A DNA stretch of 64,000 nucleotides, from the NCBI GenBank assembly GCA_024236015.1, contig JACKLK010000005.1, positions 186,001-250,000 of the forward strand, read 5' to 3'. Shown here piece by piece: positions 1 through 8,833 of the stretch. Numbering within the stretch: the stretch's first letter is position 1; every line of letters begins with the position of its first letter. Below the pieces are notes generated by a model. That model saw only the letters and a list, made by a program, of their open reading frames with translations, made no database searches and had not been told where the DNA came from. The translations under genes were made by a program, and so were the position numbers. Source of the DNA: Rhodoferax sp. (GTDB taxonomy: Bacteria > Pseudomonadota > Gammaproteobacteria > Burkholderiales > Burkholderiaceae_C).

Positions 1-106
1 TGTGACGCGGCCGCCGGCGTCCGTGCTGCCGGGCACAAGTTCGCGTCTGTGCGACGCGATCAGCATCGAACAACGGTCTGGCTGCGCGCCGCCGCCCGCG
101 CGCGGA

Positions 107-135
107 TGGACAGGTGCCGGCCATGGGCGTAGAGT
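107..135 (+). promoter_or_regulatory. Candidate sigma70 promoter of the di-haem peroxidase gene
   Basis: A TGGACA hexamer at 107-112 (five of six matches to the -35 consensus) lies 17 bases before TAGAGT at 130-135. This predicts transcription starting near 142 and a 65-base leader. The assignment rests on sequence only. The rest of 1-206 shows no gene. Confidence 0.45.
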
Positions 136-206
136 GACAAGGCTGCCGCGCGCTCCCCGGCGATGCAGCCATCGGGCTGCAAGCCGACGCGCGGCGCCGT
201 TGTGTG

Positions 207-1370
207 ATGGAGGCGTGTTTGCTCGGTCGATCCGTTCTCGTGCTGCTGGGGCTCTTGGCCGGCACGGTCCATGGCGTGGCGCAGGCCGATGAATCGGCTG
301 CGTTCACGCCGGCGCAGTTGTCGCATGTCCGGTCACTCGGGCCCTGGCCGCCGGCATGGACGGCCGATCCGACGAACCGCGTGTCAGGCGACCCGCGCGC
401 GGTTGAACTGGGTCGTCGCCTGTTCCGCGATCCGCGCATGTCGCCAGTGGGCTACATCGCCTGCGTGACCTGCCATCAGCCCGATCGGGCCTTCACCGAT
501 CGGCGCGCGCGCGCCCATGGCCTGGCCGACCTGCCGCGCAACACGCCGGCGTTGGCCAATCTGCGCCAGCAGCGCTGGTATGGATGGGACGGTGCCAGCG
601 ACAGCCTGTGGCTGGCCAGCGTGCGACCGATGCTCGATCCGCGCGAGTTCGACGGCAATCCGACCAGCATCACGCGCATCTACGAGCGCGACCCCGAGCT
701 GGCCGCCTGTTATGCGGCGGTCTTCGGCACCGAGCCGGTGCGCGACGCCCAGGAGACCATCGTCAACACCGGCAAGGCTCTGGCGGCCTTCCAGGAGACC
801 ATGGTCACCGGACGCACCGCGTTCGACCGCTACCGCGACGCGTTGCTGCGCAACGACGCCTCCGCCATGGCGGCCTATCCGGCGCCGGCGCGCCGCGGGC
901 TGCGGTTGTTCGTCGGTCCGGCCGGCTGCGTGGCCTGCCATCGCGGCCCGAACCTGTCGGACGGGCAATTCCATGCCGTGCTCGATCCCGCAGCCGCGCG
1001 GTTCGGCGACGACGATGGCCGATTGGGTGGTGCGGACCGCTTGCGCGCCAATCCGATGAATCTGCTGGGCCGATTCAATGACGATGCGACGCGCGCCAAC
1101 GCGCAGGCCGTCGAGCGCCTGGTGGTGCGGGACGACATGCGGGACCGATTTCGCACGCCCAGCCTGCGCAACGTCGGCGTGACGGCTCCCTATATGCATG
1201 ACGGTCGCCATGATCGCCTGGTCGACGCGCTCGATCATGGCGCGTCGGCCGTCGGTACGACGCTCGGCGCCGCCGCGCGGGACGACCTGCTGGCATTCCT
1301 GGTTACGCTGACCGACGAACACGGCGAGCGACGACCGTGGAGTACCGAGCCCCTGGCCCGTTGTCCCTGA
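207..1370 (+). CDS. Di-haem cytochrome c peroxidase family protein (MauG/CcpA-like)
   Basis: A 387-residue periplasmic protein. The start is a short hydrophobic signal peptide that probably ends at the VAQA site about 25 residues in. There are two c-type haem motifs, CVTCH at residues 86-90 and CVACH at 241-245, as expected of bacterial di-haem peroxidases. Near the C-terminus TPSLRNVGVTAPYMHDG is a hallmark of the family. Members reduce peroxide with electrons from cytochrome c or, in MauG-type proteins, oxidise a protein partner. The second reading is possible because no substrate-specific feature is visible. ATG 207 was chosen; a GTG sits directly before it and no good ribosome binding site precedes either. 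The gene stands alone and converges on tgt. Confidence 0.88.
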   Translation: MEACLLGRSVLVLLGLLAGTVHGVAQADESAAFTPAQLSHVRSLGPWPPAWTADPTNRVSGDPRAVELGRRLFRDPRMSPVGYIACVTCHQPDRAFTDRRARAHGLADLPRNTPALANLRQQRWYGWDGASDSLWLASVRPMLDPREFDGNPTSITRIYERDPELAACYAAVFGTEPVRDAQETIVNTGKALAAFQETMVTGRTAFDRYRDALLRNDASAMAAYPAPARRGLRLFVGPAGCVACHRGPNLSDGQFHAVLDPAAARFGDDDGRLGGADRLRANPMNLLGRFNDDATRANAQAVERLVVRDDMRDRFRTPSLRNVGVTAPYMHDGRHDRLVDALDHGASAVGTTLGAAARDDLLAFLVTLTDEHGERRPWSTEPLARCP

Positions 1371-1442
1371 GGCATCCGGACTGGCTGGCCCAGGCTGCGG
1401 GCGGGGTGAGATTCGCCAGCGGCGGAACGCGGCCGCCGGCAG

Positions 1443-2648
1443 TCAGACGCCGCGCGAGCGGTCCGACCGGAAGTGCGCGCGAAACGCCCCGAAACGGCCG
1501 GCATCCAGCGCTTCGCGCACCTCCCGCATCAGGTTCAGGTAGTAGTGCAGGTTGTGGATGCTGGCCAGCATCGGGCTGAGCATCTCGCCGCAACGCTCGA
1601 GGTGGTGCAGGTAGGCGCGCGAGAAACCGCCGCGCCCGCCCTGGTCCCAGGACACGCCGGCCGAGCCGGCGCAGGCGTAGCAGGTGCAGGTCGTGTCCAG
1701 CGGCTGCGGGTCGGCCTTGTGGCGCGCGTTGCGGATCTTCAGGTCGCCGAAACGCGTGAACAGGCTGCCGTTGCGCGCGTTGCGCGTGGGCATCACGCAG
1801 TCGAACATGTCCACGCCCTGGGCCACGCCTTCGACCAGGTCTTCCGGCGTACCCACGCCCATCAGGTAGCGCGGCTTGTGCGCCGGCAGGCGATGCGGCG
1901 TATGCGCCATGATGCGCAGCATCTCGTCCTTGGGTTCGCCGACGCTGACACCGCCCACCGCATAACCGGGGAAATCCATCTCGACCAGCTGCTCCAGTGA
2001 TTCCTGCCGCAAATGCTCGAACATGCCGCCTTGCACGATGCCGAACAAGGCGTTCGGGTTCTGCAGCCGGTCGAACTCGACCTGGCATCGCTGCGCCCAG
2101 CGCAGGCTGAGCTCCATCGAGTGGCGCGCCTCGGCCTCGGTCGTCAGTTGCCCCTTGGTCCGGGGCTCGACCGAGATGTAGGGCGTGCACTCGTCGAACT
2201 GCATCACGATGTCGGAGTTCAGCGTGGTCTGGATCTGCATCGAGATCTCGGGCGTCAGGAACAGCTTGTCGCCGTTGACCGGCGATGCGAAGTGCACGCC
2301 TTCCTCGGAGATCTTGCGCATCTCGCCCAGCGACCAGACCTGGAAGCCGCCCGAATCGGTCAGGATGGGCTTGTCCCATTGCTCGAACGCATGCAGGCCG
2401 CCGAACTGCTGCACGATGTCCAGCCCGGGGCGCATCCATAGGTGGAAGGTGTTACCCAGGATGATCTGCGCATCCATGTCGTGCAGGCTTTGCGGCGTCA
2501 CGCCCTTGACGGTGCCGTAGGTGCCCACCGGCATGAAGATCGGCGTCTGGACGACGCCATGGTTCAGCGTCAGCTGGCCGCGCCGGGCGTGGCTGCCGGC
2601 GTAGTCGCCGTGGGCATCGTCGGTCTTGAGCAGGTCGAATTGCAGCAT
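1443..2648 (-). CDS. tgt: Queuine tRNA-ribosyltransferase
   Basis: A 401-residue enzyme that exchanges guanine 34 of GUN-anticodon tRNAs for the queuosine precursor preQ1. The N-terminal MPVGTYGTVKGVTPQSL segment, FDCVMPTRNARNG and the zinc cluster CTCYAC followed by SRAYLHHL identify it. The piece between the last zinc cysteine and SRAYLHH is about 13 residues longer than in the Escherichia coli enzyme (see findings). It follows queA by 12 bases on the same strand, so the two are very likely cotranscribed; queA acts directly after tgt in queuosine synthesis. Confidence 0.97.
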   Translation of the reverse strand: MLQFDLLKTDDAHGDYAGSHARRGQLTLNHGVVQTPIFMPVGTYGTVKGVTPQSLHDMDAQIILGNTFHLWMRPGLDIVQQFGGLHAFEQWDKPILTDSGGFQVWSLGEMRKISEEGVHFASPVNGDKLFLTPEISMQIQTTLNSDIVMQFDECTPYISVEPRTKGQLTTEAEARHSMELSLRWAQRCQVEFDRLQNPNALFGIVQGGMFEHLRQESLEQLVEMDFPGYAVGGVSVGEPKDEMLRIMAHTPHRLPAHKPRYLMGVGTPEDLVEGVAQGVDMFDCVMPTRNARNGSLFTRFGDLKIRNARHKADPQPLDTTCTCYACAGSAGVSWDQGGRGGFSRAYLHHLERCGEMLSPMLASIHNLHYYLNLMREVREALDAGRFGAFRAHFRSDRSRGV

Positions 2649-2660
2649 GGCGGTCGGGAC

Positions 2661-3752
2661 TCAGGTGTGGTTGCGGCGGGCCAGCAGCATGGCGTCGCCG
2701 TAACTGAAGAAACGGTAGCGGCGGTCGATCGCGTGGCGGTACAGCGCGCGGATGGGTTCGTAGCCGGCGAAGGCGCTGACCAGCATCATCAGTGTCGACT
2801 TGGGCAGGTGGAAGTTGGTGATCAGCAGGTCGATCAGCCGGAAGCGGAAACCCGGCGTGATGAAGATCTCGGTGTCGCCGCTGGTCTTGCCGCTGGCGGC
2901 CCAGCTCTCGAGCGTGCGCACCGTCGTCGTGCCCACGGCCACGATGCGCCCGCCACGGGCCTTGCATGCGGCGATGGCCTCTTGCGTGGCTTGCGGCACC
3001 TGGTACCACTCGCTGTGCATGTGGTGTTCGGCCAGGTTCTCGGTCTTGACCGGCTGGAAGGTGCCCGCGCCCACATGCAGCGTGACGAATACGTGCGGTA
3101 TGCCGCGTTGTGCCAGCGACTGCAGCAGGGCCTGGTCGAAATGCAGGGCCGCGGTCGGCGCGGCGACGGCACCGGTGTGGCGCGCGAACACGGTCTGGTA
3201 ACGCTCGGCGTCCTGCGCCGAGTCGGCGTGTTCGATATAGGGTGGCAGCGGCACGTGGCCGTGGCGCTCCATCAAGGTATACGGATCGTCACCGGCGTCG
3301 TTCGACAACACGAAGCGGAACATGCCGCCCTCGGCGTCGGGCCAGCGACCGAGCAAGGTGGCGCGGACGGTGTCGTCGCTGCCGGAGGCCGCCTGCAGTG
3401 CCAAGGTGGTTCCGACCTCGGGTTTCTTGCTCACGCGCATGTGGGCCGCGACCTGGTTGCCGCCGAGCACCCGCTCGATCAGCAGTTCGACCTTGCCGCC
3501 GGTCGGTTTCTCGCCGAACAGCCGCGCCTTCATGACCCGGGTGTCGTTGAGCACCAGCAGGTCGCCGCTCCGGAATTGCGCGGGCAGGTCGCTGAAGGTC
3601 CGGTCGACCGGCGCCGGGCCGGTGCCGTCGAGCAGCCGCGATGCGCTGCGTTGCGCCGCCGGATGCTGGGCAATCAACTCGGGCGGCAGGAGAAAGTCGA
3701 AATCGGAGAGTGTGTACGCGCGTGGCGCGCCGTCGAGAGAAGAGGGCTGCAT
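2661..3752 (-). CDS. queA: S-adenosylmethionine:tRNA ribosyltransferase-isomerase
   Basis: A 363-residue cytoplasmic enzyme that transfers and isomerises the ribosyl part of S-adenosylmethionine onto preQ1 in tRNA, giving epoxyqueuosine. The YTLSDFDFLLPPELIAQHPA start, LVLNDTRVMKARL, LHVGAGTFQPV and LITNFHLPKSTLMMLVSAFAG are family signatures. The frame stays open upstream to 3959, but that extension is low-complexity and would run into recG; the ATG at 3752 gives the normal family length. It is divergent from recG across 67 bases and heads the queA-tgt pair. Confidence 0.97.
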   Translation of the reverse strand: MQPSSLDGAPRAYTLSDFDFLLPPELIAQHPAAQRSASRLLDGTGPAPVDRTFSDLPAQFRSGDLLVLNDTRVMKARLFGEKPTGGKVELLIERVLGGNQVAAHMRVSKKPEVGTTLALQAASGSDDTVRATLLGRWPDAEGGMFRFVLSNDAGDDPYTLMERHGHVPLPPYIEHADSAQDAERYQTVFARHTGAVAAPTAALHFDQALLQSLAQRGIPHVFVTLHVGAGTFQPVKTENLAEHHMHSEWYQVPQATQEAIAACKARGGRIVAVGTTTVRTLESWAASGKTSGDTEIFITPGFRFRLIDLLITNFHLPKSTLMMLVSAFAGYEPIRALYRHAIDRRYRFFSYGDAMLLARRNHT

Positions 3753-3819
3753 GTGCTTGAGGGCTGGACCGGCCCGTGCCAAGGAAAGTGGGGTGCCGAA
3801 GAAAGGGCAGAATTGTCCC

Positions 3820-5985
3820 ATGCCCGCGCCGCCCGCCGCCAAGACCAGCCCCAAGCCGGGGAAACCGGCGGCCAAGGGGCCGGCCAAGGCGTCAGCCAAG
3901 GCGCCGGCCAAGTCCCCGATGGTGCGGGCGATGGAAAAGCTGGGATTGCGACGCGACATCGACCTGGCCTTGCACCTGCCGCTGCGTTACGAGGACGAGA
4001 CCCGGATCACGCCGCTGGCCCGGGCGCGGGACGGCGCCACGGTGCAGATCGAGGCCACCGTGGTCTCGAGCGATGTCAGTTTCCGGCCGCGCCGCCAGTT
4101 GCTGGTCGTGGTGCGCGACGGCGACGAGACCTGCACGCTGCGGTTCTTCAACTTCTATCCGTCGATGCACAAGCTGATGGCGGTCGGCAACACGATCCGT
4201 GCGCGGGGCGAGGTGCGCGGCGGCTTCCTGGGCTGGACCATGGTGCATCCGTCCGTCTCGGCCGCGGGCGCGCCATTGCCGAACGCATTGACGCCGGTCT
4301 ATCCCACCAGTGCCGGACTGCCGCAGGCGTATCTGCGCAAGGCCGTGGCCGGAGCCCTGGAGCGGGTCGACCTGACCGAGACCGTGGCGCCCGAGTTGCT
4401 GCCGCGCACGCACGACGGGCAGCCGATGTGGACGCTGCGTGCGGCCTTGCAGTTTCTGCACCATCCCCGGCCCGACGTGTCGCTGGACACGCTCGAAGAC
4501 CACAGCCACCCGGCCTGGCAGCGGCTCAAGGTCGAGGAGCTGCTGGCGCAGCAGCTGTCGCAGCTCGAGTCGCGCCGGGCGCGCGACCGGCTGCGCGCGC
4601 CGCCGCTGCACGCGCCCGCGGGCGGGCTGCGCGACCGGCTGCTGGCGGCCCTGCCGTTTGTTTTGACCGACGCGCAAGGCCGGGTGTGCCGCGAGATCGC
4701 CGCCGACCTGGGCCGGACGGTGCCGATGCACCGGCTGCTGCAAGGCGACGTCGGCTCCGGCAAGACCGTGGTGGCGGCGCTGGCGGCGGCGATCTGCATC
4801 GCCGGGGGCTACCAATGCGCGTTGATGGCGCCGACCGAGATCCTGGCCGAACAACATTTCCGCAAGCTGATCGGCTGGCTCGAGCCGCTGGGCATCACCA
4901 CCGCCTGGCTGACCGGCAGCCAGAAAGCCAAGGAACGCCGCGACATGCTGGCGCTGATCGCCTCGGGCGAGGCGGCGCTGGTGATCGGCACCCATGCCGT
5001 GATCCAGGACAAGGTGGTTTTCCACAAGCTGGCACTGGCCATCATCGACGAGCAGCACCGCTTCGGCGTGGCCCAGCGGCTGGCCCTGCGCAGCAAGATG
5101 CGACCGCAGGGGGTGGCCGGCGAGGGCGACGCGCAGGAGCCGCACCTGTTGATGATGAGCGCCACGCCGATTCCGCGCACGCTGGCCATGGGGTATTACG
5201 CCGACCTGGATGTGTCGACCATCGACAGCCTGCCGCCGGGGCGCACGCCCATCGTCACCAAGCTGGTCAACGAGGCCCGTCGCGACGAAGTGGTTGCTCG
5301 CATCCGTGACCAGCTCGCACAGGGAAGGCAGGTGTACTGGGTCTGCCCGCTGATCGAGGAGAGCGAGGCGCTGGACCTGGCCAATGCCACCGAAACCCAT
5401 GCCGCGCTCGGTGCAGCCCTGGCCGATGCCGGTGGCGCGCCGATCGAGATCGGGCTGCTGCATTCGCGCATGCCGGTGGCCGAGAAAAAGGCGGTGATGG
5501 ACCGTTTCATCAGCGGCCGGATGGGTGTGCTGGTCAGCACCACGGTGATCGAGGTCGGCGTCGACGTGCCCAATGCCTCGTTGATGGTGGTCGAACATGC
5601 CGAGCGTTTCGGCCTTTCGCAGCTGCACCAGCTGCGTGGCCGCGTCGGGCGCGGCGCGGCGGCGTCGGCCTGCGTGCTGATGTACTCCACCGGCGATGCG
5701 CCGCGGCTGGGCGAGACCGCGCGGGCGCGGCTCAAGGCCATGGCCGAGACCGCCGACGGTTTCGAGATCGCCCGGCGCGACCTCGAGATCCGCGGCCCCG
5801 GGGAGTTCCTGGGCGCGCGCCAGTCGGGTGCCGCCCTGCTGCGGTTTGCCGACCTGGCCACGGATGCCCCGTTGCTGGAGTGGGCCCGGGACGCCGCGCC
5901 GCGCCTGCTGGATCGCCATCCCGACCTGGCGCGCCAGCATGTCGCGCGCTGGCTCGGCGGCAAGGCCGAGTTCCTCAAGGCCTGA
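3820..5985 (+). CDS. recG: ATP-dependent DNA helicase RecG
   Basis: A 721-residue branch-migration helicase that remodels stalled replication forks and Holliday junctions. The first 30 residues are a Lys/Ala/Pro-rich tail not typical of the family; after it come the OB-fold wedge domain and helicase motifs: GDVGSGKT (Walker A), IIDEQHRFG, SATPIPRTLAMGYYADLDVS and the RGRVGRG arginine-finger motif. The frame is open far upstream (to 3322) over queA; ATG 3820 is the first sensible start. CAGAAT sits exactly six bases before this ATG with no Shine-Dalgarno sequence, so the message may be leaderless. oxyR follows after 30 bases. Confidence 0.96.
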   Translation: MPAPPAAKTSPKPGKPAAKGPAKASAKAPAKSPMVRAMEKLGLRRDIDLALHLPLRYEDETRITPLARARDGATVQIEATVVSSDVSFRPRRQLLVVVRDGDETCTLRFFNFYPSMHKLMAVGNTIRARGEVRGGFLGWTMVHPSVSAAGAPLPNALTPVYPTSAGLPQAYLRKAVAGALERVDLTETVAPELLPRTHDGQPMWTLRAALQFLHHPRPDVSLDTLEDHSHPAWQRLKVEELLAQQLSQLESRRARDRLRAPPLHAPAGGLRDRLLAALPFVLTDAQGRVCREIAADLGRTVPMHRLLQGDVGSGKTVVAALAAAICIAGGYQCALMAPTEILAEQHFRKLIGWLEPLGITTAWLTGSQKAKERRDMLALIASGEAALVIGTHAVIQDKVVFHKLALAIIDEQHRFGVAQRLALRSKMRPQGVAGEGDAQEPHLLMMSATPIPRTLAMGYYADLDVSTIDSLPPGRTPIVTKLVNEARRDEVVARIRDQLAQGRQVYWVCPLIEESEALDLANATETHAALGAALADAGGAPIEIGLLHSRMPVAEKKAVMDRFISGRMGVLVSTTVIEVGVDVPNASLMVVEHAERFGLSQLHQLRGRVGRGAAASACVLMYSTGDAPRLGETARARLKAMAETADGFEIARRDLEIRGPGEFLGARQSGAALLRFADLATDAPLLEWARDAAPRLLDRHPDLARQHVARWLGGKAEFLKA

Positions 5986-6015
5986 TGCGGCCCGCGGCCA
6001 TAGGACAATCCGCGC

Positions 6016-6987
6016 ATGACGCTGACCGAACTCAAATACATCGTCGCCGTGGCCCGCGAGCGGCATTTCGGCAAGGCCGCCGAGGCCTGCCACGTGTCGC
6101 AGCCGACCTTGTCGGTGGCGGTGAAGAAGCTCGAAGAAGAACTCGACCTCAAGCTGTTCGAGCGCAGCGCCAACGAGGTGACGGTCACGCCGCTGGGCGA
6201 GGAGGTGGTGCGCCAGGCGCAGACCGTGCTCGAGCAGGCCGCCGGCATCCGCGAGATCGCCAAGCGCGGCAAGGACCCGCTGGCCGGCCCGCTGCGGCTG
6301 GGCGTCATCTATACGATCGCGCCCTATCTGCTGCCCGAGCTGGTGCGCCATGTCATCGAGCTGACGCCGCAGATGCCGTTGATGCTGCAGGAGAATTTCA
6401 CGGTCAAGCTGCTGGAGATGCTGCGCATGGGCGAGCTGGACTGCGCCATCCTGGCCGAGCCGTTTCCCGATGCCGGGCTGGCGATCGCACCCTTGTACGA
6501 CGAGCCCTTCGTGGCCGCTTTGCCGCGCAACCATGCGCTGGCCAAGGGCAAGTCGGTCAGCGCCGAGCAGCTCAAGCAGGAGACGCTGCTGCTGCTGGGC
6601 ACCGGCCATTGTTTCCGCGACCATGTGCTCGAGGTCTGTCCGGAGTTCGCCCGTTTCTCCGGTACCGCCGAAGGCATACAGCGCAGCTTCGAAGGTTCGT
6701 CGCTGGAGACCATCAAGCACATGGTGGCGGCCGGCATGGGCGTGACGCTGGTGCCCCGTCTGGGTGTGCCGTCCGAGGCCCTGGCGTCGTCGGGCAAACC
6801 GGCGCGGCGCAAGGAGGAAGACCCGTTCATCCAGTACCTGCCGGTCACCGATGCCAGCGGGGGAGCGCCGCCGACGCGACGCGTGGTGCTGGCCTGGCGG
6901 CGCAGCTTCACCCGTTACGAGGCGATCGCCGCCTTGCGCAACGCCATCTACGCCTGCGAGTTGCCGGGCGTGAAGCGGCTGTCGTGA
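6016..6987 (+). CDS. oxyR: Hydrogen peroxide-inducible regulator OxyR (LysR family)
   Basis: A 323-residue LysR-type regulator. The N-terminal helix-turn-helix reads FGKAAEACHVSQPTLSVAVK. The redox switch is visible as GHCFRDHVLEVC, and the two cysteines fall exactly at residues 199 and 208, the positions of the disulfide-forming pair in Escherichia coli OxyR. It therefore very likely senses peroxide directly and activates antioxidant genes. It lies between recG and ubiA; its TGA overlaps the ubiA ATG by one base, so translation of the two is probably coupled. GACAAT ends six bases before the ATG and no Shine-Dalgarno is seen, suggesting a leaderless start. Confidence 0.96.
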   Translation: MTLTELKYIVAVARERHFGKAAEACHVSQPTLSVAVKKLEEELDLKLFERSANEVTVTPLGEEVVRQAQTVLEQAAGIREIAKRGKDPLAGPLRLGVIYTIAPYLLPELVRHVIELTPQMPLMLQENFTVKLLEMLRMGELDCAILAEPFPDAGLAIAPLYDEPFVAALPRNHALAKGKSVSAEQLKQETLLLLGTGHCFRDHVLEVCPEFARFSGTAEGIQRSFEGSSLETIKHMVAAGMGVTLVPRLGVPSEALASSGKPARRKEEDPFIQYLPVTDASGGAPPTRRVVLAWRRSFTRYEAIAALRNAIYACELPGVKRLS

Positions 6988-7889
6988 TGGACGCGCAACC
7001 ACCGTCCCGTCTGGCCCTGTACCTGCAGCTGATCCGCTGGGACCGCCCGGCCGGCTGGCTGCTGCTGCTGTGGCCCACGCTCAGCGCCTTGTGGATCGCC
7101 GCTGGCGGATTCCCCGGCTGGCACCTGGTGCTGGTGTTCACGCTGGGCACCATCCTGATGCGCAGCGCCGGCTGCTGCGTCAACGACGTGGCCGACCGGG
7201 ATTTCGACAAGCACGTCAAGCGCACGGCGCAGCGGCCGGTGACCCGGGGCGCCGTTTCCACGGCCGAGGCCTTGTGGCTGGGCGCGGCGCTGGCGCTGGT
7301 GGCCTTTGCACTGGTGCTGACGACCAACCGGCTGACCGTGGCCCTGTCGTTTGCGGCCTTGCTGGTCACCATCGTGTACCCGTATTCCAAGCGTTTCGTC
7401 TCGATGCCGCAGGCCGTGCTGGGCGTGGCCTTCAGTTTCGGCATTCCGATGGCGTTCGCGGCCGTGCGCGGGTCGGGCGAGGTCGACCTGGCGGCCTTGC
7501 AGGCCGCCGTACCGCCGCTGGCCTGGCTGCTGCTGCTGGGCAACCTGTTCTGGGTGCTGGCCTACGACACCGAATACGCGATGGTCGACCGGGACGACGA
7601 TCTGCGCATCGGCATCCAGACATCGGCGATCACGCTGGGCCGCTACGACGTGGCGGCGGTGATGGCGTTCTACGCCATCCACTTGGTACTGTGGACGGTG
7701 CTGGTATGGCCGCTGGTGGGTTCGGCCTGGTTCCTGCTGGGGGTGGCGGTGGCCGCGGCGCAGGCCGCCTGGCACGGCTGGCTGATCCGGGACCGGCAGC
7801 GCGAACCCTGTTTCAAGGCCTTTCGCCTGAACCACTGGGTGGGCTTTGCGGTGTTCTGCGGGGTGGTGCTGGGTTACGGACTCGGCTGA
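6987..7889 (+). CDS. ubiA: 4-hydroxybenzoate octaprenyltransferase
   Basis: A 300-residue integral membrane prenyltransferase of ubiquinone synthesis, with eight or nine hydrophobic segments. Two aspartate-rich motifs bind Mg-prenyl diphosphate: NDVADRDFDKHVKRT near residue 70 and DTEYAMVDRDDDLRIGI near residue 195. The ATG at 6987 shares a base with the oxyR stop. No ubiC is nearby, so the 4-hydroxybenzoate source is encoded elsewhere. Confidence 0.96.
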   Translation: MDAQPPSRLALYLQLIRWDRPAGWLLLLWPTLSALWIAAGGFPGWHLVLVFTLGTILMRSAGCCVNDVADRDFDKHVKRTAQRPVTRGAVSTAEALWLGAALALVAFALVLTTNRLTVALSFAALLVTIVYPYSKRFVSMPQAVLGVAFSFGIPMAFAAVRGSGEVDLAALQAAVPPLAWLLLLGNLFWVLAYDTEYAMVDRDDDLRIGIQTSAITLGRYDVAAVMAFYAIHLVLWTVLVWPLVGSAWFLLGVAVAAAQAAWHGWLIRDRQREPCFKAFRLNHWVGFAVFCGVVLGYGLG

Positions 7890-7921
7890 CACCGCCGGCG
7901 CGACATCCGCCCCGGGGGGCG

Positions 7922-8740
7922 TCAAGCGCCGCCGAACTCCCGCGCCATCGCGCGGGCGCGATCCCGCGCCGCCAGCATGGCCTGCTGGAACAAGGGGCCC
8001 ATCTGCGCGGCCTCCATCGACGTGATGGCTGCGTGCGTGGTGCCGCCCTTGGACGTGACGCGCTGGCGCAACACCTGGGGCGCTTCGTCGGAGCTGCGGG
8101 CCAGCTCCGATGCGCCGGCGAAGGTCGCCACGGCCAGCTGATAGGCCTGCGCCTGCGTCAGGCCCATCTGCTGGCCGGCTTCGGACATGGCTTCGAGGAA
8201 ATAAAACACGTAGGCCGGGCCGGAGCCGGACAGTGCGGTGACGGCGTCGAGCTTGTCCTCGCTGTCGACCCACAGCAGGTCGCCGGTGCTGCGCACGATG
8301 CGCTCGACCCCCTGTTTCTGGCCGGCGTCGATGCCGGCGCGCGCATACAGCGCGGTGATGCCCTTGCCGATCAGGGCCGGCGTGTTGGGCATGGCACGTA
8401 CGACCCGCTCGTTGCCGAGCCAGCGCGCAATGCTGTCGCTCGGTATGCCGGCGGCCACGCTCAGGTGCAGCGCCGCGCGGGTGTGGGGCGCCGCCGGTTC
8501 GGCCGCGTCCTTGAAGGTCTGGGGCTTGACCGCCCACACGACGGTGGATGCCTTGGCCAGGAACGGGCCGGGCGCCGCCTGCGCAACGATGTTGAATTGC
8601 TGGCGCAGGCGGTCGCGCGCCTCCTGCCAGGGCTCGACGATCTGAATGGTCTCGGGCCCGGCGGCGCCTTGTCGCAGCAGGCCCTGGATGATGGCGCTGG
8701 CCATGTTGCCGCCGCCGATGAATGCAATCTGTCCGCTCAT
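7922..8740 (-). CDS. proC: Pyrroline-5-carboxylate reductase
   Basis: A 272-residue NAD(P)H enzyme making proline from pyrroline-5-carboxylate. The N-terminal Rossmann motif is IAFIGGGNMASAIIQGL; VRAMPNTPALIGKG and the C-terminal ALSGSGPAYVFYFLEAM and VTSKGGTTHAAI are diagnostic. It converges on ubiA (32 bases apart) and is divergent from glpK over 93 bases. Confidence 0.97.
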   Translation of the reverse strand: MSGQIAFIGGGNMASAIIQGLLRQGAAGPETIQIVEPWQEARDRLRQQFNIVAQAAPGPFLAKASTVVWAVKPQTFKDAAEPAAPHTRAALHLSVAAGIPSDSIARWLGNERVVRAMPNTPALIGKGITALYARAGIDAGQKQGVERIVRSTGDLLWVDSEDKLDAVTALSGSGPAYVFYFLEAMSEAGQQMGLTQAQAYQLAVATFAGASELARSSDEAPQVLRQRVTSKGGTTHAAITSMEAAQMGPLFQQAMLAARDRARAMAREFGGA

Positions 8741-8833
8741 GGTGTCCTTCCGGGAATCTTTGAATATGCGGCCACGCGGCCATGCGCCGACAGTCTAGCC
8801 TTGGCGCCGGCTGTGACGATAATCGGCCCTCTT

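Noticed and set aside
2442..5309. Long plus-strand frame across queA and recG
   Set aside because: It is antisense to queA and out of frame with recG, with no domain; both real genes are certain.
3892..7002. Very long open frame on the minus strand across recG and oxyR (over 1000 codons)
   Set aside because: It is a shadow of recG and oxyR caused by high GC; it has no recognisable domain and repetitive His/Arg/Gln-rich composition.
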